A model generated the notes under the pieces. It saw only the letters and a list, made by a program, of their open reading frames with translations. It ran no database searches and was not told the origin of the DNA. Shown here one piece after another: positions 48,775-59,639 of a stretch of DNA of 64,000 bases. How positions within the stretch are numbered: the stretch's first letter is position 1; each line of letters starts with the position of its first letter. This stretch comes from Polytrichum commune (lineage: Eukaryota > Streptophyta > Polytrichopsida > Polytrichales > Polytrichaceae): NCBI GenBank assembly GCA_950295325.1, contig OX485805.1, positions 58,366,758-58,430,757 on the forward strand, given 5' to 3'. The position numbers were made by a program, and so were the translations under genes.

Positions 48775-49559
48775 CTCACCCCCACCAAACGGAGTCGATG
48801 CCCTCATCGACTATACTCGTAGTCGGCACACCAATTCTCAAGTTGCCATCCTCTATGGTGCGGCATTGTGTTTACCTTAGGGCGCGACCCCCACAATGCA
48901 TCTTCAAATTTGGCATAGTCCCAAAGGTGTCGTTCCTAGGTGGTCCGTTAGCGACCTTGGATCTCTCATCCAAGGACCTAACCTATACTAGACCCACCTA
49001 CTTTGGGACTCACTTGGGTTGCCCCTCCTTTGGGGCCTCCCCCGTTAGGCTCCACTAGCCTAACGTGACACATCTAGGCGAGACCTCAACGCTTCCACTA
49101 AGTTGTCTCGGTTGCAACTCCGAGATGGCTTTCCATTGTTAAGCCACGCCTCGATCGCACGGGAGTGATGCCAAGTCCCGCCCGACTCGGTTCCCACTTT
49201 GCTCTTTCGAGACATGGGTTCATGACTCCCATGCGCCAACTCTCGTTAGCTCGTGGGTAGCACTTTTATGAGCACGCGCCATCACCTTGCCCCCGCCCGG
49301 ACAAGCCCACGGCTAACAAGTTTCTTGGTTTTATCCAAGGCCCCTCCAAGCCATGGCCCCCAATTACTCGGCTTACCCAACCTAGTTTGGCATATCTATT
49401 CCCCCTCTTCCATTAACCAAGCACAAGTACAAGACTAGGACCTCATCTCATACTTTTCTCTTTGCACCACTAAAGTTTGGACTTTATTCCCTCAAGCCAA
49501 AGAACAAGTTCATGTTGTGGAGCAATTAGCCTCGAAGCTAAGTGTGCTACTAGCGTCTC

Positions 49560-52500
49560 TCCCCCACTAAAGGAGATTGATGTCCTCATCAATGCCTACT
49601 CTTCATTTTATTGGAATCCTTAGCCTTAGTTTCTTCAAAGTGCTTCACCAATTCATTGGTGTTCACCATGTCTCTTGCCGCCACCCAAGCGGTTTCTTTC
49701 TCATGGTATCCTCACCATTTCACCAAGTATTCCTTTGTGCTTTTTCTTTCCTTTTCACTTGGGCTTCCTACACTTGAGGATGCCCTCTTACCTCATGTTC
49801 CAAATGACGTCCACAAGGTCGGGAGGTGGCCTAATCACTTGCTTGTGATCGGGCCATAAGGTGTCGTCCTAAAATGACTTTCGTAATGAGACATGAAATG
49901 TCGGATGCACTTTGATCTCCGGCGGTAATTCCAACTTATATATGTCCTTGACCACTTGTTCCACAATGGGAAACGGAGCTCCAATTTTGGACATAAACTT
50001 TGGAGTGAGGCCTTTCGGGTAAGTGAAGTTGTTCACATTCAACAACACCTTTTGGCCCACCTCATTCTCCACTTTGCGTCTTCCGGCATTGATTCGCACT
50101 TCGTACCACCTTCGGGCTTTCTCCACCAACAACTTGGTCATCTCCAAGACTTGTTCTTTTGCTCCTTGGCCAAGTCCTCACCATCTTGGTTGAACTCTAG
50201 TGTTGAATGTGCCCCCTCGAGAGCTAGGTTAATAGATTGGAGCGCATCCACTCCATAAGCCACCACCAAAGACCACCCCTTGGTAGCCAAGTGCGTGGCT
50301 ACATTGCAATTACACTCCGCTCGACCCACATAGTCCGCCCAATCTCCTTGGTCCGCCCCCACCAAGTTCCTCAAGTATTGCTTCAAGACTCCATTCACAC
50401 GCTCCGCTTCCCCATCCATTTGGGAATGCAAGGTCATGCTAAACCTTAGTTTCATTCCGACCTCCTTAGAGAAATGCATTGAAAATGCACTTGTGAACTT
50501 TGGATCTTGATCCCACACAATCACTCTTGGCAACCCGTGGTGCCTCAACCATCCTTTGAGAAAAGGCTATGCGGTCTCCAACGCGGTGGCGGTTCCCACA
50601 ATCGGCACCATGTGTGCCAACTTGGCAAACCACTCTACCATCAACAAGATGGCATCATACCCATGTGACTCCGGCAAACTTGTGATCAAGTCCATGCACA
50701 TACTATGCCATGACGCCGACGGGATAGGCAACGGTTGCAAGAAACCGCCTTGCTTTTGGTAAGAGGCTCGGTTCACTTGGCACTTTATTCACGCCTTCAC
50801 AAAGTGGGTTATATCCTCCTTTATGCACTGCCAATGGTACCTCTTTGACACCATTCTATGGCAGTTGTTTCTTTCTCCTTTATGGCCGGCAATAGGACTA
50901 TCATATTCCTCCTTCAAAACGATAGCCTCAACTTGCCTTGTGGCACATACACCCAACTTTGCTTGCACTTGAACAATCCATCCACCAACTTAACCTCTTT
51001 GAGCACCTTGCTCTTGCGAAGCTCACCTAAAAGCTTTTGTGCTTTGGGGTAGTTAATTTATCCCTCCCGTATCTTGCATCACAAGTTTCCTTCGCCGGCA
51101 CACATTAGCCACAAGGTTTGGATGGTTCTGATTGCTTGGAACTCTTCCGGTCTACTTCGCGCATCCGGCACCACATTTCCACGGTCCGGTTTGTGGATCA
51201 AATCCACCTTCATAAGCGCCAAACTATCATGCCACCGCAATGACTTGGCGCTCACTTGCGCTTGAATGTCAAAATTCTTTTAGGACACATTGTCCATATA
51301 GACCTTTGCTTTGTGCGACCCCAAATAGTGTCGCCACATCTTCAAGTAAGGCACTACGGCAAAGAAGTTGTTTGGCATGAGTTGGTTGTCTTCTTTGACA
51401 ACCATCGAGCTTCATGCTCCCATATACAATGGCCATCCATCTTAAATCAACAATCCGCCATTGGCAAAGTCATTCACCCCCGTATGCACCTCAAAAGGTT
51501 TGTCAAGCTCCGCGAACTTGAGCACGGGCGGCGAAGAGAACTTGGTGTTAAGCTCCCCAAAGACTTGGTGGCAAGGCTCCTCCCACTCTTGGGATAGCCA
51601 ATTCTTCCACAAGTCGAACCATCGAGCTTCATGCTCTCATATGCGATGGCCATCCATCTTGCATCAACATCCGCCAATGGTAAAGTCACTCGCCCCCCGT
51701 ATGCACCTCAAAAGGTTTTTCAAGCTCCGCGAACTTGAACACGGGTGGTAAAGAGGAACTTGGTCTTAAGCCCCTCAAAGACTTGGTGGCAAGGCTCATC
51801 CCACTCTTGGGATAGCCATCTCTTGCACAAGTTGGACAAGCTTCTACAACCATAGAGCTTAATGCTCCTATAAGCAATGGTTATCCATCTTGGATCAACA
51901 TCCGCCAATGGTAAAATCCTTCGCCTTCATGTGCACCTCAACATGCTCATGAAAACCCGGAAACTTAACCACATGTTGTGAAGAGAACTTACTCTTGAGC
52001 TCCCCAAAGGCTTGGTGGCAAGGCTCATCCCACTCTTGGGATAGCCATTTTTTCCAACATGTTGACTAAGGTTCTAGCAACCTTAGAAAAACCATGAATG
52101 AAGTGGTGGTAGTAGTTGTCTAGGCCAACAAATGACCTAAGCCCTTTTCTTGAATCAAGGGCCAATTCTCTTCTTGGATTGCCTTGACATTCTTCATGTT
52201 CGTCCACCAACTTCCTTTGTCACCACATACCTCAAGAACTCAATCTCTCGTTGAGCAAAGTTATTTTTCACTTCTTGGCGGTAACTTTTTGGGCAACACA
52301 TTGGTGAATACATCCTTGTATCTCACCAACATCCCACCAATGTGGTTTGGAGGAGGCCCATCTTTCCTAGCCTCCCCATACATTCCTTGGAGTTGCTCCA
52401 ATTGAACCACGACCATTATGTTTTCTATTTTTCATTTGGTCCATTAAGACCAAATTCAACTTAGGTCCTCCTACCATAGGAGTCCTTGTCAATTTGAACT

Positions 52501-53830
52501 TCAATTCTTTGCCATTATGACACATCATAATGCACCGCAAGCACACCGGCTTGCACCTCACATCTATCATGTGAGTTTCAAAGAAGGCGGCCTTCACAAT
52601 GACATGCATTTCATCTATTTCACTTGGTGTGAAATTTTGACAAAAATCCAATGTCCCACATTGAAAGGTTACATGGATCGCGGCCTCCTTTGTCTCATGC
52701 AGTTTGCCCTTTCCAAACCGCACCTTGGTGGGCTTGCCCGCTCTATCAATCGGCAAGCCCCAACTCCCTTGCGAGTTTTGGGCTCAAGAAGGAATGGTAG
52801 CCTCTTTATCAACGCATGAGACATTTGTCCCATTCATTTGAGCCTCAAGGTATAAAAGATTTGGCCTTGGCTTAAGGCTACTAGCCTTGGCCACAATGCC
52901 ATCGTCTTACATTCGGTCCTCGGCAACTTGGCTTGGCTTGGTCCGCAAAGCCAACTTTAAACATTTCGTCCGCGGGACAAATTGGTTTGGTGCCACAAAA
53001 CCAATTTCTAATAGTTTGTCCGCAAAACAAACATGTTTTGCCTTCGTAGCACAAAGCCACCTTCCCACACTCCGTCCACGGCACGAACATGAATTGCCTT
53101 GGTAGGACAAACCCACCTCCCAACATTCCATCCGCGGCACAAGTATGATTTGCTTTGGAAGCATAAAGCCACCTTTCAACATTCCGTCCGCGGCACCAAC
53201 ATGTTTTGCCTAAGTAAAATGGACCAAACAATTTGCACTCATTTCTTTGGGACCTACTTTGGCTAAAGCCACTTGTGGTGATGCGCCGCCAAACTTCTCT
53301 TTGGGACCATCGGCTTCAATGCTCTTGCAAACTTGATGGTCCCCACCATGTCCTCAAGAAGCCTTAGGGACTTAAACAAGGCATCCACCACCTGCTTTTA
53401 AAACCCCACCTAAAAGGATGCATTTCTTAGAAAGCTCGTCCGTTTTAGGTGTATCCTTCATTTGTGCGTTTGAATAGCGCACATAGGCCTTAAGAGGCCC
53501 CGGGTGCCTCATTAGCACCAAATTCATTCCAACATCAATACCTTCCAAGCATTTCGAATTGGAATTTCAATCCAACATTAATGCCCTCCAAGGTTTTGGG
53601 TGCTTTCGGTATTCTAGGCCCCAAATGTTTTTTTGAGGTTAGCGGGTGCCCTTTCAAAGGACTACACCATTTTCCTTACCGAATCCACCATCATGCCCAC
53701 CATTGTCATTAGAACCAATGGTATGGTCAAATTCCATTTACACATGATCTTTGTTCCAATTTGAGCCTCACAACCTTTTGGAAACCCCGGGCTCACCATC
53801 ATAACCCGCTTATTTGATAGCCATGCTTCC
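49560..53830 (-). pseudogene. gag-pol remnant of E3
   Basis: The domain order and defects match E2. Reading against the plus strand: a gag-like region (53230-53830), repeats (52885-53222), a protease-like region (52367-52860), an RT-connection/RNase H region (51250-52210) with at least three modules, integrase (49869-51050) with the shared stop near 50567, and a chromodomain remnant (about 49600-49740). The gag-like region has an altered junction near 53640 compared with E2. The part from 48775 to 49560 is non-coding. Confidence 0.73.
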
Positions 53831-53861
53831 CTCAAAGTGTTAGCTCAAATATTGGAACCCT

Positions 53862-53873
53862 GCTCTGATACCA
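53862..53873 (-). promoter_or_regulatory. Primer-binding site of E3
   Basis: Reverse complement of TGGTATCAGAGC. Confidence 0.9.
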
Positions 53874-53875
53874 AG

Positions 53876-54848
53876 TGTCGCAACCCTTGCTAAGCCCCCT
53901 TGACAATCTTGCCAATTTTCAATTCTAGCAAAGGTTACGAGCGCTAACCATTCGCATTCCGCCATGCTAATGGTTAGCTCCTCCTACCCCGGACCTTATA
54001 GTTCATAGGAGGGAACCAACCCTCCTACTTTGCTTTTGGGACTCACCCCTTAATCGGTAACCATTCCTTAGATGTGGACTTCCATCCATGGAAGCCCAAT
54101 CCTATGTTGATCATCGCATTGCCGGAGCAACACTACAACAACCCGAACCATACTAGGCAACTATGGCCTCACAATGGGCCAATGCCCATGGACGCCTTGC
54201 CGTTTGGCCTCGGGTGGGTGAGGCCACACCACCTCACCCATATAAGCCTCTAGGACTCTACGCGGGGCCCCTACCCCACCGTCAACCAACCTCTTGTCTC
54301 TCTACCAAGAGTTGGGGCCAAGTGGACATTTTCCTTTAGCTGCTGGGCCTAGAACCCCCTAGCAGCTTCAGACCATCATAACTTCCTTGTATGATGTCTG
54401 ATCATAACAACCAACCACTCCATCTTCATCTACGCTTCACGTAGATGCCGATGGACTCCTCACTTGCCCCATTCGGGCAAGTGGTGAGGAAGTTATGCCT
54501 GTTTGAACCTTTGCAGTCCCGGGAATCACTCCCAGGCACTGCTGTACCAGGGCGCTGTCCCGGGACAGCGCCCCACTCAAATGGCCATAACTCCTAGCTC
54601 ACACCTCCGATTGGGGTGTTCTTGAGCATTCTAGAATCACCACGCCATGAGCTACGCATAGCTCATGGCCTTACCCTTGTGCCTCCTAGTCTTCGTGGGT
54701 GGGAGGCGTTCCCAACGCCCGGGGCCCTCACCCACACTAGGATCACTTGGGCCCTCTCACCAACGGCGCCACAAGTCCCGGGTGTCACTCCGGGGTCCCC
54801 CTTGTGCCCATGGTGTTTCGGCCACTCCTCATGGAGAGGTGCGCGACA
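53876..54848 (-). repeat. 5' LTR of E3
   Basis: Identical by eye to 47802-48774, and followed by CCCAC. Confidence 0.94.
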
Positions 54849-55368
54849 CCCACCATGTCCTCAAGAAGCCTTAGGGACTTAAACAAGGCATCCACCACCC
54901 GCTTTTAAAACCCCACCTAAAACGATGCATTTCTTAGAAAGCTCGTCTGTTTTAGGTGTATCCTTCATTTGTGCGTTTGAATAGCGCACATAGGCCTTAA
55001 GAGGCCCCGGGTGCCTCATTAGCACCAAGTTCATTTCAACATCCGAACCTTCAAAGCATCTCGAATTGAAATTCCAATCCAACATTAATACCCTCCAAGG
55101 TTTTGGGTGCTTTCGGTATTCTAGGCCCCAAATGTTTTTTGAGGTTTGCGGGAGCCCTTTTCAAAGCACTCCTCCATTTTCCTTACCGAATCCACCCTCA
55201 TGCCCACCATTACCATTAAAATCAATGGTATGGTCAAACTCCATTTGCACATGATCTTTGTTCCAATTTGAGCCTCACAACCTTTTGGAAACCCCGGGCT
55301 CACCATCACAAACCGTATTTTTGATAGCCATGTTTCCCTCAAAGTGTGAGCTCAAAATTTGGAACCCT

Positions 55369-55380
55369 GCTCTGATACCA
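55369..55380 (-). promoter_or_regulatory. Primer-binding site of E0
   Basis: Reverse complement of TGGTATCAGAGC, two bases from the 5' LTR. Confidence 0.9.
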
Positions 55381-55382
55381 AG

Positions 55383-56355
55383 TGTCGCAACCCTTGCTAG
55401 CCCCCTTAGCAATCTTGCCAATTTTCTTTTCTAGCAAAGGTTACGAGCGCTAACCCTTCGCATACCGCCATGCTAATGGTTAGCTCCTCTTACCCCGGAC
55501 CATTAATTCAAAGGTGTCGAACCAACCCTCCTACTTTGCTTTCGGGACTCACCCCTTAATCGGTAACCCATTTCTTCGATGTGGACTTCCATCCATGGAA
55601 GTCCAATTCTATGTTGATCATCGCGTTGCCGGAGCAACACTACAACAACCCGAACCATACTAGGCAACTATGGCCTCACAATGGGCCAAAGCCCATGGAG
55701 GCCTTGCCGTTCGGCCTCGGGTGGGTGAGGCCACACCACCTCACCCATATAAGCCTCTAGGACTTCACGCGGGGCCCCTACCCCACCGTCAACCAACCTC
55801 TTGTCTCCCTACCAAGAGTTGGGGCCAAGTGGACATTTTCCTTTAGCTGCTGGGCCTAGAACCCCCCAGCAGCTTCAGACCATCATAACTTCCTTGTATG
55901 ATGTCTGATCATAACAACCAACCACTCCATCCTCATCTACGCTTCACGTAGATGCCGATGGACTCCTCACTTGCTCCATTCGAGCAAGTCTTGAGGAAGT
56001 TATGCCTGTTTGAACCTTGGCAGTCCCGGGAATCCCTCCCAGGCACTGCTGTACCAGGGCGCTGTCCTGGGACAGCGCCCCACTCAAATGGCCATAACTC
56101 CTAGCTCACACCTCGGATTGAGGTGTTCTTGAGCATTCTAGAATCACCACGCCATGAGCTACGCATAGCTCATGGCCTTGCCCTTGTGCCTCCTAGTCTT
56201 CGTGGGTGGGAGGCGTTCCCAACGCCCGGGGCCCTCACCCACACTAGGATCACTTGGGCCCTCTCACCAACGGCGCCACAAGTCCCGGGTGTCACTCCGG
56301 GGTCCCCCTTGTGCCCATGGTGTTTCGGGCACTCCTCATGGAGAGGTGCGCGACA
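55383..56355 (-). repeat. 5' LTR of E0
   Basis: Shares rare variants with 27229-28201 (CCATTAATTCAAAGGTGTCG), confirming that these two LTRs are a pair. It is followed by CACAT and then by the remainder of copy B exon 1. Confidence 0.95.
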
Positions 56356-56418
56356 CACATGGTTGCCTTTCAAAAGAGAGAGAGAACGCGAAGACCCAGT
56401 CTCCTCAGTGGAAGGTAT

Positions 56419-56441
56419 GTTTACGAACGAACGTTCGTAAA
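56419..56441. repeat. Palindrome site at the donor of copy B intron 1
   Basis: It starts within five bases of the GTATGT donor, with centre AA. Same position and same gene-sense centre as copy A 11309-11330. Confidence 0.9.
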
Positions 56442-56484
56442 AGTCACTGCATTTCAATTTTCTTTTTTTCATGAAGTTTCCATT

Positions 56485-56503
56485 TCACGAACGTGCGTTC
56501 GTA
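56485..56503. repeat. Palindrome site near the acceptor of copy B intron 1
   Basis: Centre TG. Same position and gene-sense centre as copy A 11248-11267. The outer TTA on the left is changed to TCA. Confidence 0.9.
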
Positions 56504-57869
56504 TTTAGAGCAACACTGACATTTGTTTCGCATTGTAGGCATTTTGCGATGCGATGGTGGACAAATTTTCCTCTATCGATATGAAGTCCACCACCACAAA
56601 GTCAGTACTTGAGTTGAAGGGTGAGCTCCGTCTCATCTGCTGCAACAGGGACACTTGGGAGTTGTGGACCCAATTTTTTGACGCGCACAGTTCGGGCGAT
56701 CTCGTGAACCCCGACACCGAGGAGAAATACAGCTCGGACAAGACCGGAGAGGCCCCTCCACTCCTAAGGGAGTTTTTGAGGTCCCTGCAAGGACTCACGG
56801 AGTCCGAACTTCAGCGCTGCGCGGTTCATGTACTTGGGAACACAGTTGGGAGAACAATCCCATATCCCAAGATTTTTTTGAAGAGGCCCAAGCATAAGCC
56901 CGGAACATACTCCATCAAGAAATGGTGTGAGCATAGGAAGATGAAGACATCTGCGATGCGAGAGCTTAGCGCTCTCGTGCCAGAGATGCACCTCTTCCTT
57001 GCCGACGGCGACATCAACTGGGCCAATTGGAAGGTGTTCAAGTCGCGTTACAACATCAACGGGGCCTCAATGCGAAGCCTAGTGAAAGAGCACATCGCCG
57101 TTCTGAAACTCAAGGGCAATAAGAGGGCCAAGAAGACCGAGACAGAACCCGAGGAGCTGTAGCGGTACATCTCCTTCTTGGAGAGGAAGCATAACGCCAC
57201 ATTCGAGGGCGTTGCCAGATTTTGTGTGGTGACCACAGGGCTGGAGAGGACCACGTTTTCCAAGTGGGATGGCACCTTCAGAAGGTCCGAGGTCAGGGAG
57301 GATCGAAGGGGTTGTCCCTTCGCGGTCATCGACTTCAGAGGGATCCCCGGTGCCTCGCGACAGGGCGCGAAGGAGGAGCCTTTTTACAACCCTTTCATGG
57401 CGAAATTCATGGAGCACAAATCTCCGACCATGAGGGAGCCGCACGTATGGTTGTGGATTGTGGAGCAGGAGAAGCAATCCGACGGCATCGATTTGTATGA
57501 GAACAAGATCAAGTTCGAGTACAACATCTTCCACAGCACATACGTGCCAGCGAAGACGGAGGGGATTGTTGCCGTAAACAAGGCCAGAGGCAACAAGCAG
57601 GTGGGAGCGGTGAGCCTCATCTTCTTGACGTACAATGCGCTTAGGAATGGGCGAGCACCCATAAAGGCGAACAACACATTCAAGAAGATATACAGCATCC
57701 GTCATCCACCTCCAAAGGATCTCTTCCAGGAGACTTTGTACACTGTCTTCCCAGCGCTGGAGCTGAGGATGGAGTTCTACTTCTCCATATTGCAAGGTTT
57801 GGCGATGACTGGCAAGACTGTCTACAACGTATTTGGGGGCAGCAAATTTATGTACGCGGCCATGGTAAA

Positions 57870-58843
57870 TGTCGCAACCCTTGCTAGCCCCCCTTGACAA
57901 TCTTGCCAATTTTCAATTCTAGCAAAGGTTACGAGCGCTAACCATTCGCATTCCGCCATGCTAATGGATAGCTCCTCTTACCCCGGACCAATAGTTCATA
58001 GGAGGGAACCAACCCTCCTACTTTGCTTTCGGGACTCATCCCTTAATCGGTAACCCATTTCCCCAATGTGGACTTCCATCCATGGAAGTCCAATCCTATG
58101 TTGATCATCGCGTTGCCGGAGCAACACTACAACAACCCGAACCATACTAGGCAACTATGGCCTCACAATAGGCCAAAGCCCATGGAGGCCTTGCCGTTCG
58201 GCCTCGGGTGGGTGAGGCCACACCACCTCACCCATATAAGCCTCTAGGACTCTACGCGGGGCCCCTACCCCACCGTCAACCAACCTCTTGTCTCTCTACC
58301 AAGAGTTGGGGCCAAGTGGACATTTTCCCTTAGCTGCTGGGCCTAGAACCCCCCCTGCAGCTTCAGACCATCATAACTTCCTTGTATGATGTCTGATTCC
58401 AGCAACCAACCACTCCGTCTTCATCTACGCTTCACGTAGATGCCGATGGACTCCTCACTTGCCCCATTCGGGCAAGTGGTGAGGAAGTTATGCCTGTTTG
58501 AACCTTGGCAGTCCCGGGAATCACTCCCAGGCACTGCTGTACCAGGGCGCTGTCCCGGGACAGCGCCCCACTCAAATGGCCATAACTCCTAGCTCACACC
58601 TCCGATTGAGGTGTTCTTGAGCATTCTAGAATCACCACGCCATGAGCTACGCATAGCTCATGGCCTTACCCTTGTGCCTCCTAGTCTTCGTGGATGGGAG
58701 GCGTTCCCAACGCCCGGGGACCTCATCCACACTAGGATCACTTGGGCCCTCTCACCAACGGCGCCACAAGTCCCGGGTGTCACTCCGGGGTCCCCCTTGT
58801 GCCCATGGTGTTTCGGCCACTCCTCATGGAGAGGTGCGCGACA
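57870..58843 (-). repeat. 3' LTR of E4
   Basis: Carries private changes such as GATGTCTGATTCCAGCAACC where the other copies have GATCATAACAACC. Confidence 0.93.
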
Positions 58844-59639
58844 CTCACCCCCACCAAACGGAGTCGATGCCCTCATCGACTATACTCGTAGTCGGCACAC
58901 CAATTCTCAAGTTGCCATCCTCTATGGTGCGGCATTGTGTTTACCTTAGGGCGCGACCCCCACAATGCTTCTTCAAATTTGGCATAGTCCCAAAGGTGTC
59001 GTTCCTAGGTGGTCCGTTAGCGACCTTGGATCTTTCATCCAAGGACCTAACCTATACTAGACCAACCTACTTTGGGACTCACTTGGGTTGCCCCTCCTTT
59101 GGGGCCTCCCCCGTTAGGCTCCACTAGCCTAACGTGACACATCTAGGCGAGACCTCAACGCTTCCACTAAGTTGTCTCGGTTGCAACTCCGAGATGGCTT
59201 TCCATTGTTAAGCCACGCCTCGATCGCACGGGGGTGATGCCAAGTCCCGCCCGACTCGGTTCCCACTTTGCTCTTTCGAGACATGGGTTCATGACTCCCA
59301 TGCGCCAACTCTCGTTAGCTCGCGGGTAGCACTTTTATGAGCACGCGCCATCACCTTGTCCCCGCCCGGACAAGCCCACAACTAAGAAGTTTCTTGGTTT
59401 TATCCAAGGCCCCTCCAAGCCATGGCCCCAATTACTCGGCTTACCCAACCTAGTTTGGCATGTCTATTCCCCCTCTTCCATTAACCAAGCACAAGTACAA
59501 GACTAGGACCTCATCTCATACTTTTCTCTTTGCACCACTAAAGTTTGGACTTTATTCCCTCAAGCCAAAGAACAAGTTCATGTTGTGGAGGAATTAGCCT
59601 CGAAGCTAAGTGTGCTACTAGCGTCTCTCCCCCACTAAA

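Larger units (their letters stand above)
47802..54848 (-). mobile_element. LTR retrotransposon E3, nested in E0
   Basis: A complete 7,047-bp element with LTRs at 47802-48774 and 53876-54848 (973 bp, identical by eye), target duplication CCCAC (47797-47801 and 54849-54853) and primer-binding site at 53862-53873. It is inserted in the gag-like region of E0. Its LTRs carry a set of shared variants (such as TTGCAGTCCC and CCTTATAGTTCA), which separate it from E1 and E2. Confidence 0.95.
28990..55340 (-). pseudogene. gag-pol remnant of E0 (interrupted)
   Basis: Reading against the plus strand, pieces of one polyprotein are present: a gag-like region (54860-55340), a short tandem-repeat zone (47450-47690), a protease-like region (46935-47430), an RT-connection/RNase H region (46121-46790 and 44620-45143), integrase (44165-44600 and 29207-29984) and a chromodomain remnant (about 29030-29200). 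Many stops and frameshifts are present. The segment 28202-28990 next to the 3' LTR is non-coding. Confidence 0.75.
27229..56355 (-). mobile_element. LTR retrotransposon E0, outermost of the nest, inserted in exon 1 of copy B
   Basis: A minus-strand element with LTRs at 27229-28201 and 55383-56355 (973 bp each) and target duplication CACAT (27224-27228 and 56356-56360). The primer-binding site is the reverse complement of TGGTATCAGAGC (55369-55380). Its own sequence is 28202-29989, 44165-45143, 46121-47801 and 54854-55382, about 7 kb in all. It is interrupted by E1, S1 and E3. I count about five differences between its LTRs by eye, the most of any pair in the window, as expected for the oldest insertion. 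Confidence 0.93.
25987..57864 (+). pseudogene. Large ParB/DGQHR-like gene, copy B, split by retrotransposons
   Basis: Exon 1 is 25987-27228 plus 56361-56414. The gap is element E0 and one copy of its CACAT target duplication, and removing them restores 1,296 bp, exactly the copy A length. Intron 1 is 56415-56538. Exon 2 is 56539-57864, 1,326 bp, again equal to copy A. Element E4 interrupts intron 2 five bases after the donor, and exons 3-4 would lie beyond the window. There are no frameshifts, but three premature stops: TAA at 26872-26874, TAG in exon 1 near 27055 (after DDNF) and TAG in exon 2 near 57160 (after EPEEL). Each stands where copy A has CAA or CAG. The DGQH motif is kept (WIIDGQHSLEASQ). 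Residue identity to copy A looks near four fifths by eye. As in copy A, ATG directly follows an AG acceptor. Confidence 0.85.

Noticed and set aside
8267-56503. Palindromes as bacterial LexA/SOS boxes
   Set aside because: The inner bases resemble the Gram-positive LexA consensus, but the surroundings are eukaryotic, sites lie in introns and exons, and no LexA-like protein is present. I treat it as a resemblance only.
12428-57162. Reassigned genetic code with TAG/TAA read as Gln
   Set aside because: The DUF7869-like gene is open for about 1,050 codons with no internal TAG or TAA and ends in TAA, so the standard code fits. Mutational decay explains the four stops more simply.
23985-59127. Recurring 60-155-residue reading frames in every LTR
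   Set aside because: The same short frames recur on both strands of each LTR, span the LTR edges and have no protein character. They are by-products of GC-rich LTR sequence.
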